A stretch of DNA of 64,000 nt. Origin: Stachybotrys elegans. Its lineage: Eukaryota; Ascomycota; Sordariomycetes; Hypocreales; Stachybotryaceae. How positions within the stretch are numbered: position 1 is the first letter of the stretch; every line of letters begins with the position of its first letter. The notes below the pieces were generated by a model, which was not told the DNA's origin, searched no databases, and saw only the letters and a list, made by a program, of their open reading frames with translations. The stretch is taken from assembly GCA_020746835.1 (NCBI GenBank), contig JAGPNK010000002.1, positions 496,001-560,000 of the forward strand, given 5' to 3'. Made by a program: the position numbers and the translations under genes. Shown here one piece after another: positions 21,573-34,560 of this stretch.

Positions 21573-22194
21573 TGTATTACTTTTGGGCGGTTGGTTATTA
21601 TGCGGCGTTTTGGAGAAAAAAAGAAGCAAGAAAACCTCTTGTCGTGCATGGTCCAGGCTTCGCGGTTTGGTTTAGACAATACTTAATGAATAGACTCAGC
21701 CGGCATACGGCTCGAAGACTTTGTTCCTTTCAGTCCCATCTGGTGGTAAACATTGAGCGTGCGTACATTGGATAGCGATCAGTAATAAGAGTGGTCATGG
21801 CAGTAAATAGCATCAATTGCTCTGGTAACTGCCGAGTATAACGGCACATACTACCTACTACCTTACGTAGATGTGAGCCCGTGAATTGTCAGGTTCTGAG
21901 ACCAACACCAGGAGCAGTCAATAAAGTTTGAATAAACCGGGTTCGTCCACTTCTTCGGTCGAGGGAATATCCATAAAACAAAACATGTAACGCGTCTCAC
22001 CGCATACTTTAGTTCTGTTGAGCCAGGCGTCCTGGAATGGTGCGTCTTAGACGGGTCCAGGGTAAGTAATTATGTACACACCATGACACCGCTCCCCCAT
22101 CTTGACCTCCTCCGACTCCTTCACAACCGAACACCCCAAGGCCTCTCCCCGATCCCTCCGTTCGACCAAGACGACTGCGGTCGATACCTGAGCC
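21573..22194. other. Intergenic, transporter promoter
   Basis: About 620 bp separate two genes transcribed in the same direction. No coding potential is recognised; it holds the 3' end of the glycosyltransferase gene and the promoter of the transporter gene. Confidence 0.5.
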
Positions 22195-23792
22195 ATGGCC
22201 GGAGGTGGTATCCGCCAGATCTTCCAGGACATTACCGTCCGTCTCCTCGTCTCCATTGCCGTCTCCACGGTTGGATCCCTTCAATTCGGCCTCCACTTGG
22301 TACGTCCCTCGCTCCCTCTCTGTCTGTCCCCGATGACGAGGCACAGAGCTGACAATACTAGGCCGAGCTGAACGCCCCTCAAGATGTCATAACGTGCAAG
22401 AAGCGGTCCATCGCCGCACGCCTCACAACATGGGTCACGTCGACGCACCCCACGGCCGCCGCCGCCGCCCCCTCCGACTGGCTCCCCGAGTGCATACCCA
22501 TGAACGAGGCGGCCTTTGCCACCATATCCTCCGTCTTCACGCTCGGCGGGCTCATTGGTGCGCTGTGCGCGGGCCCGCTGTCCTCGAAGCGTGGACGCCT
22601 GCTGGCCATGCGCGCCACGGCGGCCTTCTACATCCTCGGGGCCCTCATCGAGACGCTCGCCGGCAACGTCTTCGTCATGGCCCTCGGGCGGCTGCTCTCC
22701 GGCGTCGGGGCCGGCGCCTCGACTGTGATTGTGCCGCTGTACATTAGCGAGATTGCGCCTCCCAAGGAGAGGGGCCTGTTTGGCGCCATGACGCAGATCT
22801 CCATCAACGTCGGCATCCTCGTCACGCAGACGCTCGGGTACTTCCTCAGCTACGGCATGGCCTGGCGATGGATCCTGGGCAGCGGCGTCATGTTCGCCGC
22901 CGTCCAGGGCGCGGGCCTGCTCGTCGTCCCCGAGAGCCCCGCGTGGCTCGCCGCCCACGGGCAGGCCGCCAAGGCGAGGAGGATCCTGCAGGGCATCCGG
23001 GGCGACAAGTTTGACATCAAGGAGGAGGTTGAGGGCTGGGCCGAGGATGGCGAGGCGGACGGCGAGACGCAGGGCTTGCTGGCGAGCGAGGAGGCTGCTG
23101 TTGCGCAGGCGCCGGCTTCGTCTCAGCGCCTTGAGCACCTGGGGTTCTTTGAGGTTGTCAAGGACCCCAATAGTCGCCCGGCCATTGTCGCCGTCATTGG
23201 CGTCATGTTTGCGCAGCAGCTGTGCGGCATCAACTCGATTATCATGTACTCGGTCTCTCTGCTCGCCGATTTACTGCCCATCTCCTCGGCGCTGCTGACC
23301 ATCCTCATCTCGCTCGTCAACCTGGGCACGACGATTGCCTGCTCGCCGCTGCCCGACCGTCTCGGCCGCAAGACGTGCCTCCTGCTCTCCATCGTCGGCC
23401 AGGGCACGACGGCCCTGATCCTCGCCCTCTCCATCGTCTTCGGCGCCAAGATCCTCTCCGCCGTGGCCGTCCTCGGCTTCGTCGGCTTCTTCGCCGTGGG
23501 GCTCGGTCCCGTCCCCTTCATCCTCGCCTCGGAGCTCGTCGGCCAGGAGGCAGTCGGCGCAACGCAGAGCTGGAGCCTGGGCGCCAACTACGTTGCAACG
23601 TTCCTCGTCGCTCAGTTCTTCCCCATCATCAACAAGGCGCTCAACAGCGCGCTCGGCGGCCACGGCTGGGTCTACTTCATCTTTACGGCGCTGGCGGCCG
23701 GGTCTGCCGTCTTTGTCTATTGGACGGTGCCGGAGACGAAGGGCAAGAAGGACGTTGACGAGGTCTGGGGCAGGACAAGACGCGTTGACTAG
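22195..23792 (+). CDS. MFS sugar transporter (Vps73/YBR241C-like), 511 aa
   Basis: Exons are 22195-22299 and 22362-23792; the 62-bp phase-0 intron has GTACGT and ACTAG ends, joining SLQFGLHL to AELNAPQDVITCK. Twelve membrane spans are visible. Sugar-porter signatures are present: GRLLSGVGAGASTVIVPLYI, SEIAPPKERG, PESPAWL, QQLCGINSIIMYS, DRLGRK and VPETKGK. A soluble acidic loop of about 55 residues (GWAEDGEADGETQG) separates the two six-span halves. FGLHLAELNAP in helix 1 resembles the yeast YBR241C/VPS73 group of vacuole-associated hexose carriers, so a vacuolar membrane location is possible rather than the plasma membrane. Substrate is a hexose by family. It is convergent with the racemase gene. 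Confidence 0.88.
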
Positions 23793-23958
23793 AATGAGTG
23801 GGAGTATTGGTTGGTCAGACTAACATGCTTGGAATACTGGGCGTTTATATGATATAGGCCGAATTTATGCATTCAAGGCCATTCTTGCACACTTCATCCT
23901 CGCACACATTGTCAGCGATTTTGGCTCCTGAGAAGTGTTAAACTCATCACTGCCATTG

Positions 23959-24800
23959 TTATTCGAAGGCTCGTCTGCTCCGCACAATCTGCTCCAACTG
24001 CATCGTACCCGCTTTGACACCGTCTATTATGTACACCTTCCGGGTCTTGTCCTGATAAACCTCGTCGATGACGGAACGTATGATGGCCTCAAGCCCGGCC
24101 ATGCCAGCGCAGCCCATGACCACGCAGCCCACGGGACCGGAGAGCAACAGTCTCTTGGTGGCATCCCTGAGTTTCTGGCTGACTTGCTCCGGCGAGACGT
24201 GGTGGAAGTCGCCCGCAGCGAGACCCGTCGAGTACACGCCTGCAAACCTATGGTTGGGTTCTGCCGGCGCCTGGCCTACGAAAGCCTTGACGCCGTCGGA
24301 GAGGTGGTCCTCCCAGAATTTACCCGTCGTGACGACGCCCCAGGTTGCCTCGACGGAGAAGTCTGGTAGCAGGGAGAGGGAGGTCATGATGCTGGCTTCA
24401 AAGATGCCCAAGACAGCGGGCCCAGAGGGTCCGGCGAGGCGCTGCAGCTCTGGCACAAGTGAGTGAACACTATAGCATGCGATGAGCACGGCGTCGAACT
24501 GGAGAAGCCAGTTCTTCTCTTTCGTCTCGAGATGCGCCATGACTTCCTTGGTGCTGCGCAGGATGTCTTGCGCATTGTCGATGCTGGCAGGCGAGGACGA
24601 TGGAGCTGTATAGGTCTCAATTTTGATAGACTACTCTGGTTAGAGACCAGGTTTAGAAGCAGGGGATTTTATGAAGATCTTACATCAGGAAGAGAGAGCT
24701 GTTTGATGGCAGACTCCATGCCTTGGGTCATGGCTTGGGAAGAGTTGGGGTTGAGGACGAGGATGCGGATGGCCCCCGGGCCCGACTCTGATGCCGCCAT
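23959..24800 (-). CDS. Asp/Glu/hydantoin racemase family protein (Dcg1-like), 262 aa
   Basis: Exons are 24800-24684 and 24630-23959. The 53-bp phase-0 intron (24683-24631) begins GTAAGA and ends AGTAG. The N terminus carries ILVLNPNSSQAMT, the usual first strand and substrate loop of hydantoin racemases. The two catalytic cysteines are present: Cys91 in LIACYS and Cys213 in VMGCAGM. Members racemise 5-substituted hydantoins or acidic amino acids by a two-base mechanism; yeast DCG1 is a nitrogen-regulated member of unknown substrate, linked with allantoin use. The length fits. No allantoin or hydantoin pathway gene is adjacent. It shares a 363-bp divergent promoter with ARP2. Confidence 0.88.
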
Positions 24801-25163
24801 TTTCTGTCAGTATCGAAACTCGTATTAGTTAGAGTCCGAAACTAGGCTCCCGACGTGTCATATAATGGAAATTTATCTCTCAAACTCAGTATCTTCTTAG
24901 ACTTAATGTAGATGTTCACACCAATTAGCTTTAGCTGGAACTGGGGCGCGGGGCATCACGTGAGGGGACGCCCAACAGCCATGGTCTCTGCCTCTGCCTC
25001 TGCCTGTCCGTCCGACGACTGACGACAGACGACCCCACCAAGACTGGCTGCCAACGTCCACCTCCTCAACCCCATCTGGTCAGCTCCGCCAGCCAGAGAG
25101 CTACCGTTTCCCTACGCCCCTATCCATCTACAAACTCGAGCACCGCGCTCTGCTGTCGTCAAG
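24801..25163. promoter_or_regulatory. Bidirectional promoter, racemase and ARP2
   Basis: Only 363 bp separate the two divergent ATGs. The ARP2-proximal side has a TCTGCC repeat (24987-25008) and pyrimidine-rich leader sequence. The racemase-proximal side is AT-rich around 24860. Core elements are not firmly assignable. Confidence 0.5.
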
Positions 25164-26497
25164 ATGGCCAACCCACCACCCATTGGTACGTTCCTACGTC
25201 TCTCCTGGCCCAGGCCGCCCATCTGCCCCCGTCGTGGCCCAAGCTTCACCGAGAGCTGACGACAGCTAACTCGTCCGGCCTCGTGCAGTGCTCGACGGCG
25301 GTACCGGCTTCCTCAAGGTCGGATACGCGGCGCAGAACTTCCCCGAGCACCAGTTCCCGTCGATTGTCGGACGCCCCATCCTCCGATCCGAGGAGAAGAC
25401 GGACAGCGATGTGGTCATCAAGGATATCATGTGCGGAGACGAGGCGGCGGCGGCGCGCACCATGCTTCAGATCAGCTACCCCATGGAGAATGGAATCGTC
25501 AAGAGGTGGGACGACATGCAGCACCTCTGGGACTACACATTTTTCGAGAAGCTCAAGGTCGACCCGCAAGGCCAGAAGATCCTCCTTACCGAGCCCCCCA
25601 TGAACCCCCTCAAGAACCGGGAGCAGATGTGTGAGGTCATGTTTGACCGATATGGCTTTGGCGGAGTCTACGTGGCCATCCAGGCTGTCCTGGCGCTCTA
25701 CGCACAAGGTGAGAGAGAGAGGGAACCATGGGCGAGATGTAATAACGGTGCTGATCCAGGGTACAGGTCTCAGCTCGGGTGTCGTGGTAGACTCTGGTGA
25801 CGGTGTGACGCACATCGTGCCCGTGTATGAGTCGGTGGTGCTGAACCACCTCACCAAGCGTCTGGACGTGGCGGGCCGTGACGTGACGCGCAACCTGATC
25901 AAGCTGCTGCTGCGACGAGGATACGCGCTGAACCGAACGGCCGACTTCGAGACGGTGCGGCAGATCAAGGAGAAGCTCTGCTACGTGTCGTACGACCTGG
26001 AGCTGGACAAGCGACTGAGCGAGGATACGACGGTGCTGGTGGAGAACTACACGCTTCCCGACGGCCGCGTGATCCGAGTGGGCAGCGAGCGCTTCGAGGC
26101 ACCCGAATGCCTGTTCCAGCCGCACTTGGTGGACAACGAGTCGCCGGGCCTGGGCGAGTTCCTCTTCAACACGATCCAGTCGGCCGACGTGGACATCCGA
26201 GCGTCCCTCTTCAAGGCAATCGTGCTGTCGGGAGGCAGCAGCATGTACCCGGGCCTGCCATCACGACTGGAGAAGGAGCTGAAGCAGCTGTGGCTGACGC
26301 GGGCGCTGCAAGGCAACCCGGAGCGGCTGAGCAAGTTCAAGGTGCGAATAGAGGACCCGCCCAGGAGACGACACATGGTGTTCCTGGGAGGCGCCGTGCT
26401 GGCCAACATCATGGCGGACAAGGAGAGCATGTGGGTGACCAAGGCGGAGTGGGAGGAGCAGGGCACCCGGGTGCTGGAGAAGCTGGGACCCCGCTAA
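25164..26497 (+). CDS. arp2: Actin-related protein 2 (Arp2/3 complex), 390 aa
   Basis: Exons are 25164-25185, 25289-25708 and 25767-26497; introns of 103 and 58 bp are both phase 1. The 7-codon first exon MANPPPI joins [14 protein letters not shown]. Actin-fold motifs are clear: the phosphate-1 loop [12 protein letters not shown], phosphate-2 [10 protein letters not shown], and the adenosine/hinge segment [27 protein letters not shown] and RPILRSEEK are characteristic of Arp2 rather than actin or Arp3. Arp2 and Arp3 form the template for branched actin filaments at endocytic patches. Length matches yeast Arp2. GC-rich, strongly biased codons fit high expression. Confidence 0.97.
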
Positions 26498-27520
26498 GGG
26501 CCCAAGGGAGGGCTAGGTGAGAAGACTGCGCGGCCCAGGGAGAGGAAGCTGTACAGGCTGGGCCGTGGCAGACGATGCATTTTGATGCTTGTATGTAGCG
26601 TAGGTACGAGGGGATGGAGGCGGTGGGAGAGTCAAGATACGGCAGGCCACAAAAAAAGACGAATCATTTCACATTGAGCTACATGAAACATCACGAACGA
26701 GACAAGATGACCATGTACAATCGGTGCGTGCTGACGGTGCCTGGATGGTGATATTCACATGCACGGGAAGCGTGCAGCAATGAGACGTTTGTCGCAGCTT
26801 AGTCATCGCCAAAGTCGGTTGCGGTCACAGCCAACGGAGCCTCCGATGCGCGAAGGACGAGGGAGCCAAAGCTGGATGAAACAAACCACCATCTCGACGA
26901 CCAAAAAAAAAAAAAAAACAGCGCGCGCGCATACACACCATCGGGCGCACAAGATACACGCACCAGGATACCCATAGGCGAATTTTTTCTTGTTTGCGAT
27001 TTACTTCCTGCGCGCACTCTCGTACTCGGTTCACGAACGCCATCGCAAAGAGGGTTTCACTGGCGCGCGCGAGCTCTCTCTCTCTGTCGGCCGACGAGCA
27101 ACTTACAACCGAGCCCGCCACGTACAACCCGCGCGCAACATCTCCCGCACACGCCGGCGCGCAGCATCGGAAACCCGCCCCCTGCAAGGAGCCAGGGCGC
27201 TAGGATCATACCGAGGGAAACAGAGCGGCGCGGGCGTGTTGTCGTGCCCTTTTTTTGGTCGCAAAATAGGCACCGCCTCCCTCTGGCGACGCCGGCGCAC
27301 TTCGACGAGGAGAAGATAAGGACGTTTCTGGCTGCGGCGCTGAGAACGGGAGGGCGGTAGAGAGGGGATATCGGGAGGCGGAAGGACAAAAAGAAGAAGA
27401 AGAAGAAGCAGGGGGACTTTGAAAGTACAAGAGAGGGAGAAGGAGGAGGAAAAAGAAGAGGCGCAGTCGCGCAGAAAAGAAGCCAAACACTCCAGTATCC
27501 ATCCTTCCCATCATTAGATT
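26498..27520. other. Intergenic between ARP2 and CDK8
   Basis: The left part is ARP2 3' sequence. A 16-nt A run is at 26903-26918 followed by a GC alternation. The right part is purine-rich (for example around 27380-27480) and likely the CDK8 leader. No gene is recognised. Confidence 0.5.
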
Positions 27521-29625
27521 ATGAGCTTGACGAACCCGCCGACTGGGGCGTCGGGGCCCGGGTCAGGGAGTAGGGGTCAGTCGGCCTTAAAGCGGAGCGT
27601 GCAGGCGGCATTTGATGGTACGTCCGTTCTTTTTTCCCTTCATTTTATTCTTAATCCCCCCCCCTCCCCCATCCCTACTGTTCATGTCCAACGGGCTGGT
27701 GGTTCTCATTCATCCCCCCCCCCTCCTCCAAATCCATCCAGCTGCAGCGACCTTTTTTTGTTTTTTTCTCGGTTGGGGCAGCCGAGAGCGAGAGCCAGCC
27801 AAGCCAAGCCAAGCCAAGCCTAACCTGGCCCTTCTCTCGGTCATCATTTTTTATTTTATTTCTTATTTTATTGGTGCCTTTCCGGGGCGAAATACGACCA
27901 GCGTCATCCTGGGTAGACAAACGTTGCTTCAGCTTCTCTTCTCTCTCGCCCTTGTACTTTGTTCCACCTGCTTCTTCCTTTTTGTTTGTTATCTTTGGTT
28001 CTTCTCCTCGCCATCACCACTGCAAGGGAGAAAAAAAGAAAGAAGAAGGAAAAAAAAGACCCCGGACATGACCACGTGAGAGAAGGCGTGAGCGAGCGAG
28101 CGAGAGACTACCTCCAAGACATCCTCCTCCTCCTCCTCTTCCTCCTCTTCCTCCCATCATCCCGACACCTCCGCGCGGGTCTCGCAGCAAACCCGCCATG
28201 CCTCTCCGTCCTCGACATGCCTACCACACCGCCCTGCCCCCCGCCTCGTCGTCCTCGTCCCGAGCTCACCTGCATGTGCACGCAGACCACCTCGACCGGC
28301 ACTCGACGGCCGCCTACCAGCCCAAGGCCCGCGTGACGGAGCGGTACCGCATCGTCGGCTTCATCAGCAGCGGCACCTACGGCCGCGTCTACAAGGCCGT
28401 CAGCCGCGGGCCCGGCGCCGACGGGAGGCCCCCCGGCAGCGAGGTCGCCATCAAGAAGTTCAAGCCCGACAAGGAGGGCGAGCAGGTCAGCTACACGGGC
28501 ATCTCCCAGAGCGCCATCCGCGAGATGAGCCTCTGCAGCGAGCTGCGCAACCACAACGTCATCCGCCTCGTCGAGATCATCCTCGAGGACAAGTGCATCT
28601 TCATGGTCTTCGAGTACGCCGAGCACGACCTCCTCCAGATCATCCACCACCACACCCAGCAGCCGCGCCACCCCATCCCCCCGGCCACCGTCAAGAGCAT
28701 CATGTTCCAGCTCCTCAACGGCTGCCAGTACCTCCACACCAACTGGGTCCTGCACCGCGACCTCAAGCCTGCCAACATCATGGTCACCTCCTCGGGCGAG
28801 GTCAAGATCGGCGACCTCGGCCTCGCCCGCCGCTTCGACAAGCCCCTCCACTCCCTCTTCAGCGGCGACAAGGTCGTCGTCACCATCTGGTACCGCGCCC
28901 CGGAGCTCATCCTCGGCTCCTTCCACTACACCCCGGCCATCGACATGTGGGCCATTGGCTGCATCTTCGCCGAGCTCCTCTCCCTCCGCCCCATCTTCAA
29001 GGGCGAGGAGGCCAAGATGGACAGCAAGAAGACGGTCCCCTTCCAGCGCAACCAGATGCAGAAGATTGTCGACATCATGGGCCTGCCCACCAAGGACCGC
29101 TGGCCCCTGCTCGTCACCATGCCCGAGTACAGCCAGCTCACCACCCTCCAGCCCCCAATGTCCCACCACCACGCCCACCACAGCCACCACCACCAGCAGC
29201 ACCACCACGCCGCCCACCACCAGCCCTCCCACCCGGGCGCCGCCTCCAACGCCCGCAACTCCTCCTCGGCCGCCGCCTCCACCTCCAACCTCGAGAAGTG
29301 GTACTACAGCACCATCGGCGGCACCACCGGCTCCGGCACGTCCCCCCTCAGCTCCCTGGGCGCCGAGGGCTACAAGCTGCTCGCCGGCCTGCTCGAGTAC
29401 GACCCGGAGAAGCGCCTCACCGCCGCCCAGGCCCTGCAGTCGCCCTTCTTCAGCACCGGCGACCGCGTCAGCAACAACGCCTTCGAGGGCCTCAAGGTCG
29501 AGTACCCCCACCGCCGCGTCAGCCAGGACGACAACGACATTCGCACCAGCAGCCTCCCCGGCACGAAGCGCAGCGGCCTGCCCGACGACTCTCTCCTGCG
29601 TCCCTCCAAGCGGGTCAAGGAGTAG
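27521..29625 (+). CDS. ssn3: Cyclin-dependent kinase 8 (Mediator kinase Ssn3/Srb10), 478 aa
   Basis: Exons are 27521-27617 and 28286-29625. The 668-bp intron is long for this window but has a strong GTACGT donor and GTGCACGCAG acceptor; the phase-1 join reads KRSVQAAFDDHLDRHST and gives a continuous N terminus. Kinase motifs: glycine loop ISSGTYGRVYKA (59-70), AIKK lysine (about 89), SQSAIRE helix, HRDLKPAN (Asp191), DLG in place of DFG (209-211, as DMG in animal CDK8), and YRAPEL. A His-rich insert (about 326-344) lies before the C lobe ends. CDK8 with cyclin C forms the Mediator kinase module that represses and tunes RNA polymerase II transcription. A start at 28198 would leave an unrelated N terminus, so I prefer the spliced form. 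Confidence 0.9.
27796..27820. repeat. (CCAAG)n microsatellite in the CDK8 intron
   Basis: About five tandem copies of a CCAAG-type 5-mer lie inside the long first intron of the CDK8 gene. Confidence 0.7.
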
Positions 29626-30867
29626 CCTCACTACAGACAAGTCTGTGCGGGCGGGCAGCACGAGGGGCCGTGGCCGGCCAGCAACGAAGTTATGACAGCA
29701 CGTGTATGTGTATTATGGGGGGATTGGGTCTGAATCGGCGTTGGGATGTTTGTTATTTACTCGGCTTTTCTCTCTCTTTTCGTTGTGATTCTCATGATAC
29801 CAGTATGGAACAGCATATGGAATGGATAGCAAAGGGTTGCCGGCGTCACAGAATGAGCGGAAATAAAGAAGGGATATACGTGGAAAGGATCTATATAAAA
29901 ATACGATGCCTGCACGCTTCACTTGTCATATCTTGCTTTATATCGAATGTGACAAGACTACTGCAGCATGCGAACGGTATAATACATGTCAGAGTTGGTA
30001 TATACTGAAATATCTACATATGCGTCGTGACCTAATAGTAAAACAGACATCGGGGGAGAGGAGCACCGGTAAACAACCCCCTTTTCGCAAGCGCAGCAAC
30101 CATAGGAGTATTACAAATCCGGTATTTCGTTAAAAGAATGAGCAGCAGGGATGCAGCATATAAAAAAAAATGAAGACGGGCGGGAGGAAGAAAGAACAAG
30201 AGGAAGAGACGTGAACTGGTGTGACACATGATTCCCTACATGTCTATACCCCTAAGGAGAAGAATTTGAGGAAGAAATAAAAAACAACGGTCGCCGAGTC
30301 TCTGTGTGTGCCAAACCAAACGAAAAGGGTCCTCGTTGCCCGCCCCAGACAGGCTATCGGGGGACAAAGCAGGACCGGACAACCACAGCACTAGGATTCA
30401 CTCGAAACCATTAGACCCGTTTCCGACGCCGACGCCCGAGATGTTTCGTATGCATGAAAACGCGACGTGAAGGGCACTGTAGCCGTGGGAGCAGGGGCGT
30501 GGGAGGCACGCGCTGCTGGAACAATTCCCCCTTTCCTTGGTGCTTCCTTTCCTCTCTCTATTGGGTACCAATCGTGCTTGCTATGGGGCGCCCCTCCTCG
30601 CTCCCTCCTCGAGGCTCCATCTCGCGGGCCGTTTATCGCAATTAAAGGGGTATCGGCATCAAACGGCCCCCCGAGACGAAGTGCGGAGAGGAGGGAGTGG
30701 GGAGAAGGGGGGGGGGAAAGGGCTGGCACCGAACAGAACGGATTGAGCATCAAGGGTATAGGTTCATTGGAAGGATGGGGGTATCTGATGAGCGGCGATA
30801 AACTGGAGCAAAATAGGGGGGGTGTGAGGAAGAGAGAGATTGTGGCGAGAAGTCGGCAGGTCGGGCT
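29626..30867. other. Convergent intergenic region, no gene
   Basis: About 1.2 kb separates the 3' ends of the CDK8 and ARF genes. It is AT-rich at 29870-30300 and has a G run near 30708-30716. It is probably two 3' untranslated regions. Short frames have no recognisable content. Confidence 0.5.
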
Positions 30868-32907
<2,040 letters not shown>

Positions 32908-34197
32908 TCACGCCCTATACTCAATGACGAACCGCCGCTCCACCTGCTGCAGCGTCGTGGAGTCGTTCTCCCCTTCGAACTTGAGGTTGACCCTGCCGTC
33001 GTCTCCCATGCTGTGCACCTCAGCCTTGTAAAAGGTCGTCGTGTTAGGATACAGGGCCAGGACCATCTTGCCCGCCTCCCAAGGCTTCAGTGTCGACGCC
33101 TGGCTCTCGGGCGTGATGGGGATCATGCTGCTGGCACTTGATCGATACTCCTTCTGCTTACTATGGTCGTCGGGTTCGATGTCCAGCACCCTGTAGCGTC
33201 GGCTCTTGCCTTCTCCCAGCACCTGGGCCACCTCCCCCAGTATCCAGTCAGACGTCTGTTCCCCGCTGGCCGCCTTAGGCTTGAACGCCACCGCGTCGCC
33301 CTTGGAGAAGAAGACCTTGGACTTGTTGCCGCCCGCCAGAGAGCTGCCGCCCGAGACGCTGCCCGAAGGACCCTGCGGCTCGACGCTGTCGGCCTTGGGC
33401 GGCATACTGTCCCGGTTGCTGCTGCGGTCCTTCTCTCGATCCCGATCTCGGTCTCGGTCTCCACGGTCTCCACGGTCTCCACGGTCTCGGTCTCGGTCTC
33501 GATCTCGATCTCGATCGTGAGTGCGGTCTCGGTCTCGGTCTCGGTCTCGCTGGTCGCCAAGCTTGCTGCTTCTCGAGGAACTGGCGCCGATGGGGCTCGG
33601 CACCGGGGAATCGCTCGCTTCCGGGAAGTCATAGAGGGAGGAGTTGGCCGGCGCCGAGGCCGAGGCCGCATTTTCTCGGCTTGCCGTGCTCTCGCGCGTG
33701 CCCGTTCGCTTATTGGGGACAGCGGCCGGGACGGGCGCCGTGGCTTCCTCCTTGTGAACAATGGCCCGCAGGATCTTCATGCTCTCCACAATGTTCTTGA
33801 TCTGTGTCTGGTTCCTGTCGGTGAACTTGACGCCGTCCCTGGTCAACTTCTCCATCTGGGCTAGGAAGCCGTGGGTTACGTTGTCAAGGTTCGAGGCAGC
33901 CTCCCTGTCCTTGTCGATGAGCTCGCGCAGGGCATTGTTCTCCTGGTTGAAGTTGTCGACGAACTCGCGCAGGTTGGTTTTGATCTGCTCCCACAGGACA
34001 ACCTCCTCGCCGTGGCCATTGCCATTGTTGCGGTTGGCGCGGCGGTTTCGCTGAGACATTTCGCTGGCTGAATTGGAGTTGTTGCCGTCGCTGCTCCTCT
34101 GGCGAAAGTGAGAGTTGGGCCTCCGATGATTCTTAGTAATGTTCTCGTTGAGGTTCTCGAGCTCCGTCTTGCGCTTCTTCTTCACATTGTCAGCCAT
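32908..34197 (-). CDS. sgf29: SAGA-associated factor 29 (Sgf29), 429 aa
   Basis: Single exon from the ATG at 34197; the frame stays open further upstream to 34350, but that part (Leu/Pro-rich, low complexity) looks like leader. The N-terminal half has a coiled coil (about 75-150, FVDNFNQENNALRELIDKDR). A long low-complexity linker follows with an Arg-Asp repeat (about 215-255). The last about 140 residues form the SGF29 tandem Tudor domain: VFFSKGDAVAFKPK, WILGEVAQVLGEGKSRRYRV, VLALYPNTTTFYKAEV and VNLKFEGENDSTTLQQV. This domain reads H3K4me2/3 and anchors SAGA (and ADA) acetyltransferase to promoters. Length is greater than yeast Sgf29 because of the linker. Confidence 0.92.
   Translation of the reverse strand: MADNVKKKRKTELENLNENITKNHRRPNSHFRQRSSDGNNSNSASEMSQRNRRANRNNGNGHGEEVVLWEQIKTNLREFVDNFNQENNALRELIDKDREAASNLDNVTHGFLAQMEKLTRDGVKFTDRNQTQIKNIVESMKILRAIVHKEEATAPVPAAVPNKRTGTRESTASRENAASASAPANSSLYDFPEASDSPVPSPIGASSSRSSKLGDQRDRDRDRDRTHDRDRDRDRDRDRGDRGDRGDRDRDRDREKDRSSNRDSMPPKADSVEPQGPSGSVSGGSSLAGGNKSKVFFSKGDAVAFKPKAASGEQTSDWILGEVAQVLGEGKSRRYRVLDIEPDDHSKQKEYRSSASSMIPITPESQASTLKPWEAGKMVLALYPNTTTFYKAEVHSMGDDGRVNLKFEGENDSTTLQQVERRFVIEYRA
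33433..33552 (-). repeat. In-frame (GAGACC/GATCGA-type) repeat coding Arg-Asp
   Basis: Tandem hexanucleotides (CGGTCT, CGATCT on the plus strand) encode alternating Arg-Asp in Sgf29, interrupted by GDRGDRGD units. It looks like an unstable coding microsatellite. Confidence 0.8.
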
Positions 34198-34334
34198 TGT
34201 GGCACACCCTCGTGAGCGGCTCTCGCTCCGACCCCGACGACATAAGAAGGATGGGATGAGATGCAAAAGGTAGAGGATAGAAATAGAGATAGACAAAAAT
34301 GAAGACGCGGGGGGTGGGCAAGGCAAATAAGCAT

Positions 34335-34359
34335 GCAAGCAAGCAAGCAAGCAAGCAAG
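34335..34359. repeat. (GCAA)n microsatellite
   Basis: About six tandem copies of GCAA in the sgf29 leader or promoter. Confidence 0.8.
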
Positions 34360-34530
34360 ACGGCCAAGTATAATGCAGTGCAGTGCAAAGCAAAGCTGTC
34401 CAATGGAGAATTGACGATGCCAAGGAGGTTAGTAAAGCAAACCAGCCAACAAACAGGAAAGGGGCGGGTCAACCAGGGGGAAGGGGGAAGGGGAAATATT
34501 CGCGCGCGCGATGGGATATGAGATGGCTGG

Positions 34531-34560
34531 TTGGATGGATGGATGGATATGGATGGATAT
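34531..34560. repeat. (GGAT)n microsatellite
   Basis: Imperfect GGAT units with TATGGATGGA variants, followed by a CGATAT repeat at 34628-34647. Confidence 0.75.

Noticed and set aside
22281..23138. Long antisense frame over the transporter gene
   Set aside because: Same cause: codon bias of the sense gene; no domain content.
28198..29625. CDK8 start at the ATG at 28198
   Set aside because: This would replace the conserved-looking N terminus with an unrelated low-complexity one; the spliced model from 27521 has strong splice signals and correct phase.
28108..29661. A 517-codon open frame antisense to the CDK8 gene
   Set aside because: It is a by-product of C-ending codons in the kinase gene; the translation is Val/Leu/Gly/Asp-rich low complexity without domain content.
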